Part shown: in pieces, positions 5,882-12,799 of the stretch
How positions within the stretch are numbered: position 1 is the stretch's first letter
How the letters are laid out: each line of letters opens with the position of its first letter
NCBI GenBank assembly: GCA_031278145.1
Contig: JAITLA010000059.1
Location: 1 to 17,727 of the forward strand
Reading direction: 5' to 3'
Origin: Eubacteriales Family XIII. Incertae Sedis bacterium
GTDB lineage: Bacteria > Bacillota_A > Clostridia > Peptostreptococcales > Anaerovoracaceae
Length of the DNA: 17,727 bases
The notes under the pieces: model-generated
Seen by the model: only the letters and a program-made list of their open reading frames with translations
Told to the model about the DNA's origin: nothing
The model's database searches: none
Position numbers and translations under genes: made by a program

Positions 5882-8370
5882 CGGCGCGGCCGCCGCGCAT
5901 CCTGCTCGCCGAGCACGCGGGCTGCTGCTTTGGCGTGAAGCGCACCCTCGCGCTGTCGGAGGGGGCCCTGCGCGACGCGGGCGCGCGCGGGGTGTACGCC
6001 TGCGGGCCGCTGATCCACAACGGGTCCGTCATGCGGGAGCTCGGGCGGCGCGGCCTGCGCTTTATAGAAAGCCCGCGCGAGGCGGCGCCCGGCGGCCTGC
6101 TGCTCGTCCGCTCGCACGGCGAGGGCAGGGCCTTCCACCTCGAAGCCGCGGAGAGGGGGCTTGCGATCATCGACGCGACCTGCCCCTTCGTGAAGCGCAT
6201 ACACGGCTTGGTGCGCGCGGCGCACGCAAGGGGCCGAACGGTCGTGATCATAGGGGACGCGCGGCATCCGGAGGTCGTCGGCATCAACGGCTGGTGCGAC
6301 AACGAGGCCCTGATCGTAAAAAACGCGGACGAGGCGTCGCGGATAGGGGGGGATGCGCTCTTCGCGGTTGCGCAGACGACGACGGTGCCGGCGGATTTTG
6401 ACGCGATTGCCGCCTGCCTTGCGCGCCCGGGCCGGACGCTCGAGCTGCGAAACACGATCTGCGACGCCACGTTCAAGCGGCAGGACGCCTGCCGCAAAAT
6501 CGCCGGGGAAGCGGACGCGATGCTCGTCATCGGCGACAAAAGCAGCGCAAATACGCAAAAATTGTTTGAAATCGCGCGGATGGCTTGCAGAAATTCGCAT
6601 TTTATTGAAAATATAAGTGATTTGCCATTGAAAGCGTTGCGAAAATGTAATACAATAGGGGTTACGGCGGGTGCATCGACGCCCGTGCGTATGATTAAGG
6701 AGGTTATTGCCAATATGACGACAGTCAACACTGAAAGCATTGAAAACACTGAAAAAACGATGGAAGATTTCATGGAGGAAATCGAAAAGTCCCTGCGCCT
6801 TCCCAGAACCGGCGAGATCGTGACCGGGACCGTGATTCAGGTTTCGAACAGGGAGGTCATCATCAATTTGGGGTGCAAGAAGGACGGCGTTATCCCCAAG
6901 GATGAGATCGCGCTCGAACCCGATCACACCTTGATCGATATGTTCAAGGAAGGCGACGAGGTACAGGCCAAGGTGCTGAAAACCGACGACGGTGACGGAA
7001 ACATTCTCCTTTCCAAGAAGAAGGTCGTGATCAACGAGCATTGGGAGGATATCCATCGCGCGATGGAGGAGAAGAGCACGCTCGATGTCAAGGTCGTAAA
7101 AGAGGTTAACGGCGGCGTCATAGCGGTGTTTAAAGAGATCTACGGCTTTATCCCCCTTTCGCAGCTTTCGGACAGGTTTGTCGAAAAAGCCGATGAATTT
7201 ATCGGCAGGACATTGACCGTGCGCGTTACGCGGTTGGATCAGCGCAAGAACAAGGTGGTGTTTTCGCACAAGGCGGTGCTGGCGGAGGCGCGGCAGAAGC
7301 GCCTGCAGGAGATCTGGGAATCCATTGACATTGGGGAGGTGATAGAGGGCACGGTCATGCGCTTTACCGATTACGGCGCCTTTGTCGACATCGGCGGCAT
7401 CGACGGCCTGCTGCACATCTCCGAGATATCCTGGGGCAAGCTCAAGCATCCGCAGGAGGTCCTGAAGATAGGCCAGCGGATCCCCGTGATGATACTCTCC
7501 ATCGTGCGGGAGAAGGAAAAGATATCCTTGGGCTACAAGCAGAATTGCCCGGAGCCCTGGAGCGTGATAGACGAGAAGTATCACGTCGGTCAGATCATAC
7601 ACGGCAAGGCCGTTCAGATCAAGGATTACGGCGTGTTCGTCGAATTGGAGCCGGGCCTCGACGGGCTTGTCCACATATCCGAGATCGCGTTCAAGCGCGT
7701 AACCAACATCGCCGACGAGCTTTCCGTGGGGCAGGTGGTGGCCGCGAAGATCCTCGAGATTGACAGGCACAGGAAACGCATCAGCCTGAGCATCAAGGAA
7801 ACCCTGGAAAGGTCCTTCGAGAACGGCGGCATACGAGGGCCCCGCGCGGGCGCCGCCGCGTCCGAAGCCGCCGCGCGTGCGGACGATGTGGTCTTCGACG
7901 AGGGGGCTTTCGAGGACGAGGTGATCGAAGCGGATGCGGACGAGATCGAAGCCGCCGCGCTTGCGGATGACACGGTCTTCGGCGACGTGGCCTTTGCGGA
8001 CGAGGTGATCGAAGCGGATGCGGACGAGGCCGAGGCGGCTGCGGCCGCCGGGGACGAGGCCGAGGCTGCGGAGGCACGCGCGGCTGCTGAGGGCGAAGCT
8101 GCGGAAGCACGTGCGGCTGCGGAGGCCGAGGCTACGGAGGCACGCGCGGATGCGGAAGACGACGCGGAGGAAGCGCGCGCGGATGCGGAAGCCGCCATGG
8201 CTGTGTTTGCGCCCACAGGGGACGCGGATGAGGTCGAGGCGGATGCGCCCGCAGGGGACGCGGACGAGGTCGAGGCGGATGCGCCCGCAGGGGATGCGGC
8301 CGAGGTCGAGGCGGATGCGCCCGCAGGGGACGCGGACGCGGATGATTCCGTGGCGCGGGACGAGGCGTAA
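5878..8370 (+). CDS. ispH-rpsA: Fused 4-hydroxy-3-methylbut-2-enyl diphosphate reductase (IspH) and ribosomal protein S1, 830 aa
   Basis: Start ATG 5878 overlaps the dnaJ-like stop (ATGA) and places CCFGVKR near the N-terminus. IspH (about 6-278) carries the three Fe-S cluster cysteines C17 (GCCFGVKR), C102 (DATCPFVK) and C195 ([11 protein letters not shown]), plus the SHG, HPEV and TAGASTP motifs. It catalyses the last step of the MEP isoprenoid pathway. Four S1 RNA-binding domains follow at about 311-381, 397-465, 486-556 and 570-645; the last two carry the classic [24 protein letters not shown] signature. This fusion is known in Clostridia. Residues about 650-830 are an unusual acidic, Ala-rich low-complexity tail with a 28-residue unit twice and a 12-residue unit three times. 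An internal promoter, Shine-Dalgarno site and in-frame ATG at residue 280 could yield separate S1. Confidence 0.93.
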   Translation: MTARPPRILLAEHAGCCFGVKRTLALSEGALRDAGARGVYACGPLIHNGSVMRELGRRGLRFIESPREAAPGGLLLVRSHGEGRAFHLEAAERGLAIIDATCPFVKRIHGLVRAAHARGRTVVIIGDARHPEVVGINGWCDNEALIVKNADEASRIGGDALFAVAQTTTVPADFDAIAACLARPGRTLELRNTICDATFKRQDACRKIAGEADAMLVIGDKSSANTQKLFEIARMACRNSHFIENISDLPLKALRKCNTIGVTAGASTPVRMIKEVIANMTTVNTESIENTEKTMEDFMEEIEKSLRLPRTGEIVTGTVIQVSNREVIINLGCKKDGVIPKDEIALEPDHTLIDMFKEGDEVQAKVLKTDDGDGNILLSKKKVVINEHWEDIHRAMEEKSTLDVKVVKEVNGGVIAVFKEIYGFIPLSQLSDRFVEKADEFIGRTLTVRVTRLDQRKNKVVFSHKAVLAEARQKRLQEIWESIDIGEVIEGTVMRFTDYGAFVDIGGIDGLLHISEISWGKLKHPQEVLKIGQRIPVMILSIVREKEKISLGYKQNCPEPWSVIDEKYHVGQIIHGKAVQIKDYGVFVELEPGLDGLVHISEIAFKRVTNIADELSVGQVVAAKILEIDRHRKRISLSIKETLERSFENGGIRGPRAGAAASEAAARADDVVFDEGAFEDEVIEADADEIEAAALADDTVFGDVAFADEVIEADADEAEAAAAAGDEAEAAEARAAAEGEAAEARAAAEAEATEARADAEDDAEEARADAEAAMAVFAPTGDADEVEADAPAGDADEVEADAPAGDAAEVEADAPAGDADADDSVARDEA
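6628..6717 (+). promoter_or_regulatory. Internal promoter, ribosome-binding site and start codon at the IspH/S1 junction
   Basis: Inside the 3' end of the IspH part lie TTGAAA (6628-6633), exactly 17 nt, and TACAAT (6651-6656), both 5/6 matches to sigma-A consensus, in a locally AT-rich stretch of a GC-rich gene. Downstream are AAGGAGG (6697-6703) and, 11 nt later, an in-frame ATG (6715-6717) at codon 280. Together these would transcribe and translate a free 551-residue S1 protein. The AAGGAGG also encodes Lys-Glu of a conserved IspH segment, so that part could be coincidental. Confidence 0.5.
7879..8046 (+). repeat. Two tandem 84-bp in-frame coding repeats in the S1 tail
   Basis: Units at 7879-7962 and 7963-8046 encode [20 protein letters not shown]... 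and [20 protein letters not shown]..., 28 residues each. A 30-bp core inside the units is identical. The second unit runs into an AEAAEAR-type low-complexity stretch. Confidence 0.85.
8221..8328 (+). repeat. Three tandem 36-bp in-frame coding repeats
   Basis: Units at 8221-8256, 8257-8292 and 8293-8328 encode [24 protein letters not shown] and [12 protein letters not shown], with a partial fourth unit after. The units differ at two or three bases, so the array could change length by slippage or recombination without breaking the frame. Confidence 0.9.
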
Positions 8371-8482
8371 GAGGCAAGGATGCGGCGACGGATCGGCGAA
8401 GGGCCGGCCGCCGCGCGAGTGGGATCCTTTCGGATCGCTTCGATCAAGGCATCGAGGCGGCAATAAAACATTTCGAAGCAAG

Positions 8483-8505
8483 GCGGGACGGGGGTCCCGC
8501 TTTTT
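8483..8505 (+). terminator. Intrinsic terminator of the ispH-rpsA operon
   Basis: Perfect 7-bp stem GCGGGAC (8483-8489) with GTCCCGC (8494-8500), GGGG loop, and TTTTT (8501-8505). The T-run is present only for the plus strand; recN converges from the right with its stop 13 bp beyond. Confidence 0.9.
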
Positions 8506-8517
8506 GCGCGCCGCGCG

Positions 8518-10194
8518 CTATCCGACGGCCGGCGGCGTCCCTGCGCCCGCCGCGGACATCTCAATGAGCTCACGCGCGCTCTTCAGCGTCGTTTCCGTGA
8601 TGCGCGCGCCGCCGATCAGACGCGCGATTTCAAGGATCCGCTCTTCCGCATCCAGCGCTTCGACCGAGGTGCGCGTGCTTTCGCCGTCGTCGCTTTTTCG
8701 GATGGCGAAGTGATGCGCGCCGCAGGCGGCGATCTGCGGCAGGTGCGTGATGCAGAGGATCTGGCGCTTTTCGGCCATCTTGACGAGCTTCCTGCCGACC
8801 GTGCCGGCCGTGATCCCGCTGATGCCGCTGTCGATCTCGTCAAAGATCATCGTCGGTATGTCGTCGTAGTCGCCGATCACGGATTTGAAGGCCAGCAGGA
8901 TGCGCGACATCTCGCCGCCCGACGCGATCCGCGCGAGCGGCAGCGGGGCTTGGCCCTTGTTCGACGCGATCAGGAACTCGACGCTGTCCGCGCCGTTTTC
9001 CGACAGCCTTTGCCGTATGTCGCCCGCGTCGTCAAAGCGCACGGCGAAGACGGCGTTGCCGAAGCGCAGCGCCGCGAGCTCCGCGTTGATCCGCGTTTCG
9101 AGTTCGTCCGCCGCCGTTCTTCGGATGGCGTGCAGCGCCTCGCAGGCCCGCACGAGCGCGTCCTCGCAGGCCCGCGTCCGCGCGGTGAGCGCGGCCTTGC
9201 GTTCGTCGATGCTTTCTATGTCCGCGAGCGTGGCGGCGAGCGTTTCCTTGTATTCGAGCATCTTGGCGACGGAGCCGCCGTATTTCCCGCAGAGCCGCTC
9301 GATCAGGTCGAGCCGCGCGATGGCGTTGTTCAGCGCTTCGGGCGAGAAGTCCATGCGCTCCCGCAGCGCGCGCAGCGCGCCCGCCGCGTCCTCGACGGCA
9401 TAGTAGGCGTCGGCGACGATTCGCGCGATTTCGTCCAGATCCCGCGAGTAGGCGGACAGCTCCCGCAGCGCGTGCATGGCCGTTCCAAGGCCGTCCATGG
9501 CGGAGCGGTCGCCGTCGCGGAGCGCTTCGGCCGCGGCCGCCGTCTTCTCGTAGATCAGCTCGCCGTTCTGCAGGACGGCGAGGCTTTCTCGCAGGGCCGC
9601 GTCCTCGCCCGGCTTGGGGTCCGCCTTCGCGATCTCGTCCAGCTCGAAGCGCATGAAGTCCCGCTGCCGCGCGGAGGCCGCCTCCGTCCGCAGCAGCGCG
9701 GAGAGCGCCCGCTTCGCTTCGGCGTATGCGTGCCACGCGTCGGCCACCGCCCTCTTGGCGGGCGCCGTATCGCGGCTCTTGTACGCGTCCGTGAGCGCGA
9801 GGTGGTTTTCGATCTTGAAGAGGGAATGACGGTCGTATTGGCCGTGGATGTCGGCGAGGCGCGCGGCAAGCTCGGAGAGCTGCGCGAGCGTGACGATCTC
9901 GCCGTTGATCCGCGCCACGCTCTTGCCCGTCGCGCTGATTTCGCGCGTCAGGATCCACTCGGAGGGCTCGCCCGCGGCATCCCGCAGCTCGGCGACGATC
10001 TGTATGACGGCCTTGCTCCGCCCGGCGCGGATCATGCTCGTATCGGCCCTGCTGCCCAAGGCGAGGCTGACCGCCTCTATGAGGATGGACTTGCCCGCGC
10101 CGGTTTCGCCCGTGACGACGGTGAGCCCGGGCGACAGGTCTATGTCGAGCTCCGCGATGATCGCGAAGTCGCGAATGCCGATATGCGTAATCAT
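8518..10194 (-). CDS. recN: DNA repair ATPase RecN, 558 aa
   Basis: SMC-like protein of double-strand-break repair. The N-terminus MITHIGIRDFAIIAELDIDL leads to Walker A GETGAGKS (residues 29-36). A long helical coiled-coil region occupies the middle (about 150-370). The ABC signature ASGGEMSRILLAFK lies around 421-435 and Walker B MIFDEIDSGISG around 446-457. The length is normal for the family (about 550-575). The start overlaps the argR stop by 4 nt (ATGA), so translation is coupled to argR and transcription comes from the argR promoter. An argR-recN pair is common in Firmicutes; spoIVB and spo0A, which often follow recN in spore formers, do not follow here. Confidence 0.96.
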   Translation of the reverse strand: MITHIGIRDFAIIAELDIDLSPGLTVVTGETGAGKSILIEAVSLALGSRADTSMIRAGRSKAVIQIVAELRDAAGEPSEWILTREISATGKSVARINGEIVTLAQLSELAARLADIHGQYDRHSLFKIENHLALTDAYKSRDTAPAKRAVADAWHAYAEAKRALSALLRTEAASARQRDFMRFELDEIAKADPKPGEDAALRESLAVLQNGELIYEKTAAAAEALRDGDRSAMDGLGTAMHALRELSAYSRDLDEIARIVADAYYAVEDAAGALRALRERMDFSPEALNNAIARLDLIERLCGKYGGSVAKMLEYKETLAATLADIESIDERKAALTARTRACEDALVRACEALHAIRRTAADELETRINAELAALRFGNAVFAVRFDDAGDIRQRLSENGADSVEFLIASNKGQAPLPLARIASGGEMSRILLAFKSVIGDYDDIPTMIFDEIDSGISGITAGTVGRKLVKMAEKRQILCITHLPQIAACGAHHFAIRKSDDGESTRTSVEALDAEERILEIARLIGGARITETTLKSARELIEMSAAGAGTPPAVG

Positions 10195-10652
10195 GAGGGC
10201 TGCGAGGTCGCCATCTCGCTGAACCGAGCGGCTATGGCGGCTACGTTCGCGTTTTCGCCGGCTACGAGCAGGATCGTGTTGTCGCCCGCTATGGAGCCGA
10301 GTATGTGCGCGAAGCGCAGGGAGTCTATCGCCTCGGCGGCGGCGTTGGCGCAGCCGGGCAGGGTTTTGATCACGATGATGTTGCCGGAGTGCTCGACGGA
10401 TTGCACGGTTTCGCGGAATATCTTGACAAAGCGCTCGCGCACGGGCCTGTCCCGGCCCGTGCTCACGGTGTATTTGTATTTGCCGGAGGCGGTCGCCGCC
10501 TTGATCAGCTGCAGCTCCTTTATATCCCGCGATACGGTGGCCTGCGTGACCGCGTAGCCGCTCTTCCGCAGCAGCGCCGCCAGCTTTTCCTGCGTGTCGA
10601 TCTCCTGGCTGCCGATCAGTTCCAGAATCTTGTTTTGTCTGGAATATCTCAT
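10191..10652 (-). CDS. argR: Arginine repressor ArgR, 153 aa
   Basis: Start ATG 10652 lies 8 nt after GGAGG; the frame is open for 23 codons further but those precede or overlap the promoter. Residues 1-70 form the winged helix-turn-helix (QEKLAALLRKSGYAVTQATV then SRDIKELQLIK). The C-terminal arginine-binding/hexamerisation domain shows PGCANAAAEAIDSLRFAHIL followed by GSIAGDNTILLVA, the usual GD(D/N)T signature. ArgR controls arginine synthesis and catabolism genes using arginine as co-effector; in Firmicutes it often also precedes recN as here. The length matches the family (about 150). Confidence 0.96.
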   Translation of the reverse strand: MRYSRQNKILELIGSQEIDTQEKLAALLRKSGYAVTQATVSRDIKELQLIKAATASGKYKYTVSTGRDRPVRERFVKIFRETVQSVEHSGNIIVIKTLPGCANAAAEAIDSLRFAHILGSIAGDNTILLVAGENANVAAIAARFSEMATSQPS

Positions 10653-10691
10653 ATGCTTACCCTCCGCGCAACGGTTGACGCCGATACCATC

Positions 10692-10721
10692 ATTATACGG
10701 CATAGGGGGGATACCGCGCAA
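10692..10721 (-). promoter_or_regulatory. Promoter of argR-recN
   Basis: On the minus strand: TTGCGC (10721-10716), 18-nt spacer and a perfect TATAAT (10697-10692), about 40 nt before the argR ATG. Just upstream, overlapping the -35, is TATGAATCCCTATT (minus strand, about 10737-10724), whose left half matches an ARG-box half site (TATGAAT) and whose right half is partial. Autoregulation by ArgR is possible. Confidence 0.65.
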
Positions 10722-10752
10722 TAGGGATTCATAACCGCAACGGTGTATTGCT

Positions 10753-11931
10753 TTAAAAGAGTATGTTATACAGCATCTTGAACAAATACACCGCGCCGCC
10801 CGATTCGTTCTTCTGCGCGATTGCGGCTTCGGTCGCGCGGATGTCCTCCTCCGTCACCGGGCGCGGCGCGGGCAGAAGGGCGCCGGCGAAGTGCCGCGAC
10901 AGCATCTCGATGGGCGTCGTTTCCGCGTCCGCCATCAAGCGCGCCTGCCAGTCGTCCGAGAGCCTGTCCAGCAGGACGGAGGCGAATCCGCCGACGTGGT
11001 AGCCCTCCGTCACGAGGCCGTACTCGACATAAACGTCGTCGCGGGTCGCCAGCAGCGCCAGTGCGCGGTGCAGGCTCTCCCTGTCCGTGACCTGTTCCGG
11101 ATAGGCGGCGTAGAGGCAGGCGACGAGCTCATAGTAAAACGCGGTCCCCTCCATGCGGTCCGAGTAGACCGAGTTTTTGTAATCGTCCGGGAATTGCGTT
11201 TTGTAATCCTCGTAGGTCGCCAGCGCGTCGAGGATCGGGGCTTCCTCCCCCGGGCTTGCGACGGCGGCCAGCAGCTGTCTTTGCAGCAGGGCCCGCTTGG
11301 CCCGCGCGTGGATGTCGTCAAGATACTCGTCGCGCGCGTCGGCGTTCGGGAGATGATCCGCGTTTGCCCAGCGCGGCTGTTCCTCCGTGTGAAAGGACTC
11401 GTGGACGAAGGTGATGAACGGATCGTAGGAGCCGAGATGGAGGTATTTCTGCCATATCAGGCAATTCTTCAGATCCTCGCTCGATGCGGCGACGTAGGCG
11501 CCCCCGTCAAAGTCGCTGAAGCCGTTGAAGTATTGCGCGCGGATGACGCCCCGTTCCGCGAGCTCGTCCTTCGAGATGTCCCGGATCTCCCCGTCCGGCG
11601 AGATGATCCGAAGCGCGCCGCCGTCCAGCGCCTCGATGATCAGCGACTTGCCCGTGAGCGCGTTGTCCGGCCAGAGCGCGGGCGCGACCTCGCCGTGCCG
11701 CTTGACCTGCCGGGCGAGCAGTTCCGTGTATTCGTCCATCGTCACGGGCTGCGTGTGCGCCTGCGCGCCCAGCGTAAATTCCGCGTTCTGCGCCGGCGGT
11801 ATCGTGGGAACGTCCGACGTTTCTCCCTTGAAGATCACCTTGTGACCGAGAAAGACCCCACCGTAGACCAGCACGGCCAGCGCGACGACGACGCAGGCGA
11901 GGACCTTTAGCGCCTTGAGAAATTTTTTCAT
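10753..11931 (-). CDS. Membrane-anchored putative zinc metalloprotease (HExxH), 392 aa
   Basis: Start taken at ATG 11931 (MKKFLKALKVLACVVVALAV), which gives a Lys-rich N-terminus and one membrane helix (about 7-27). The frame remains open upstream to 12039 but that part runs through a palindrome and lacks a better start. The ribosome site is weak (GAAAGG, about 12 nt upstream). The large domain would lie outside the cell. It has HESFH at residues 177-181, an HExxH zincin motif in FITFVHESFHTEEQ, and EGTAFYYE at 261-268, which could supply the third zinc ligand as in Glu-zincins. The Cys in VLAC is inside the hydrophobic stretch, so it is not a normal lipobox. I do not recognise the family; substrate is unknown. 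It is probably transcribed alone. Confidence 0.72.
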   Translation of the reverse strand: MKKFLKALKVLACVVVALAVLVYGGVFLGHKVIFKGETSDVPTIPPAQNAEFTLGAQAHTQPVTMDEYTELLARQVKRHGEVAPALWPDNALTGKSLIIEALDGGALRIISPDGEIRDISKDELAERGVIRAQYFNGFSDFDGGAYVAASSEDLKNCLIWQKYLHLGSYDPFITFVHESFHTEEQPRWANADHLPNADARDEYLDDIHARAKRALLQRQLLAAVASPGEEAPILDALATYEDYKTQFPDDYKNSVYSDRMEGTAFYYELVACLYAAYPEQVTDRESLHRALALLATRDDVYVEYGLVTEGYHVGGFASVLLDRLSDDWQARLMADAETTPIEMLSRHFAGALLPAPRPVTEEDIRATEAAIAQKNESGGAVYLFKMLYNILF

Positions 11932-11959
11932 GTTGTTCTTTAACCTTTCGAAATGCCAT

Positions 11960-12011
11960 GTATTCACGCGTTTGAGTATTTGCGGAATTCCTGCGATATT
12001 CGCGTGAATAC
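11960..12011. repeat. 52-bp imperfect palindrome upstream of the HExxH protein
   Basis: Perfect 11-bp arms GTATTCACGCG (11960-11970) and CGCGTGAATAC (12001-12011) enclose a second palindrome centred on GGAATTCC (11984-11991) with partly pairing flanks (TGC/GCG side). No T-run follows on either strand. It lies 29 bp before the minus-strand ATG at 11931 and would be in its leader or be an operator. The stretch 12012-12118 shows no gene. Confidence 0.7.
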
Positions 12012-12118
12012 CGTTTTGTCCTATTTGAAATTCCAACACCCCACATCGTTTTATCGGATCGGGTCTTTAAAAGTTTAGGGCCGAGGCGACGAAATATCAT
12101 GGTACCTTATTACATTTA

Positions 12119-12174
12119 GTAAATAAAAAGTAAATAAAAAATCAATTGACAGCCGCCGCCGTTTATGGTATTCT
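12119..12174 (+). promoter_or_regulatory. UP-like AT tract and promoter of the rpmG-rplL operon
   Basis: TTGACA (12146-12151), 17-nt spacer, TATTCT (12169-12174) with TG one base upstream (TGGTATTCT, extended -10). Directly before the -35 is a tandem 11-bp repeat GTAAATAAAAA (12119-12129 and 12130-12140), an A-rich tract in the position of an UP element. The combination fits a strong, growth-related ribosomal protein promoter. The predicted start is near 12181. Confidence 0.8.
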
Positions 12175-12183
12175 AATTGAGCG

Positions 12184-12204
12184 TTCCGTGCGGACCGCGC
12201 GGAA
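12184..12204 (+). promoter_or_regulatory. Hairpin at the 5' end of the rpmG leader
   Basis: TTCCGTGCG (12184-12192) pairs with CGCGCGGAA (12196-12204) through nine pairs (one G-U) around a GAC triloop. It would lie within a few nucleotides of the transcript start. Confidence 0.6.
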
Positions 12205-12210
12205 AATCGA

Positions 12211-12249
12211 ATGAAAAATCCCGAAAACGGCAAAAAATCGCAGAGTTGA
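12211..12249 (+). CDS. Possible 12-codon leader peptide (minicistron)
   Basis: ATG at 12211 opens a short frame, MKNPENGKKSQS, ending at TGA 12247-12249, inside the left arm of the downstream terminator stem. A ribosome translating it would cover that arm. The only ribosome-site-like sequence (GCGGA) lies in the preceding hairpin. Such short frames occur by chance, so this is tentative. Confidence 0.2.
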   Translation: MKNPENGKKSQS

Positions 12250-12269
12250 ACAGATCGACTCTGATTTTT
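12233..12269 (+). terminator. Intrinsic terminator/attenuator inside the rpmG leader
   Basis: CAGAGTTGA (12241-12249) pairs with TCGACTCTG (12255-12263), nine pairs with one G-U, loop ACAGA. AAAAAT (12233-12238) can extend the stem with ATTTTT (12264-12269), which also serves as the T-run. It lies between the promoter at 12146-12174 and rpmG at 12295, with no plus-strand gene before it, so it would stop the operon transcript early or end a small RNA of about 90 nt. Confidence 0.7.
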
Positions 12270-12294
12270 AAGTGAGTGAAAGAAGGTTCATGCG

Positions 12295-12444
12295 ATGAGA
12301 GTGAAGATTACGGTGGCCTGTACCGAGTGCAAGCAGCGGAATTACGACACGATCAAGAACAAGAAGAACGATCCGGATCGCCTTGAGATGAACAAATACT
12401 GCAAGTTCTGCGGGAAGCACACCGTTCACAAGGAAACAAAATAG
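12295..12444 (+). CDS. rpmG: 50S ribosomal protein L33, 49 aa
   Basis: Start ATG 12295 follows AGAAGG at 8 nt. The translation begins [20 protein letters not shown] and has the zinc-binding type cysteine pairs C9/C12 and C36/C39 (CTEC, CKFC) of the C+ form of L33. The length is standard. It is first gene of the operon, 20 bp before secE, the common Firmicutes order rpmG-secE-nusG. Confidence 0.96.
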   Translation: MRVKITVACTECKQRNYDTIKNKKNDPDRLEMNKYCKFCGKHTVHKETK

Positions 12445-12464
12445 TCTAATCAAAAGGAGCGGGC

Positions 12465-12764
12465 ATGGCGGATAAAACGGACAAAAGCAACGAAAAAGAC
12501 GGCAAAGACGTCAAGAAGAAGAGCGCGCTCGCTGCGGCCGCAAGCCGCGCGAAGAACGCGAACAAGGGCGAGAAGGCGGGCCTTCGCGATTATTTCCGAG
12601 GCGTCAAGGTGGAGATCAAGAAGGTGGTCTGGCCGACGCGCAAGGAGCTCGTCCTGTACACGTGGACCGTGCTGATAACCTGTGCCGCGTTCAGCTTGGC
12701 CATCTGGGCGGTCGATACGCTGTTCCTGCAGGCCTTGAAGCTGACGCTGGGCTTTTCCTTCTGA
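12465..12764 (+). CDS. secE: Preprotein translocase subunit SecE, 99 aa
   Basis: Start ATG 12465 follows AAAGGAG. The Lys-rich N-terminal part (1-40) is long and disordered; then comes the amphipathic helix with the conserved VKKVVWPTRKEL-type segment (here IKKVVWPTRKELVLYTW, about 51-67) and one membrane helix (about 66-90). SecE holds SecY in the translocon. Single-membrane-span size is normal for Gram-positive SecE apart from the Lys/Ala-rich extension. It is followed after 35 bp by nusG. Confidence 0.95.
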   Translation: MADKTDKSNEKDGKDVKKKSALAAAASRAKNANKGEKAGLRDYFRGVKVEIKKVVWPTRKELVLYTWTVLITCAAFSLAIWAVDTLFLQALKLTLGFSF

Positions 12765-12799
12765 CGCCGCGGGCGGAAGAGGGAACCGGAAAGGGCGAA

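Noticed and set aside
8221..8328. Three 36-bp repeats resembling a CRISPR repeat length
   Set aside because: The units abut without spacers, keep one reading frame and encode [12 protein letters not shown]; no cas genes nearby.
5821..8481. Long antisense open frame opposite the IspH-S1 fusion with repeated [12 protein letters not shown] sequence
   Set aside because: The apparent protein repeats are the mirror of the tandem coding repeats in the S1 tail; no start site signals and no known domains.
8710..10557. Long plus-strand frame opposite recN and argR
   Set aside because: Shadow of recN; composition is Arg/Val/Leu-rich and lacks any motif, while recN on the other strand has all expected motifs.
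12662..12799. Upstream extension of the nusG frame into secE
   Set aside because: It overlaps the secE coding region in another frame and lacks a start signal; ATG 12800 has a ribosome site.
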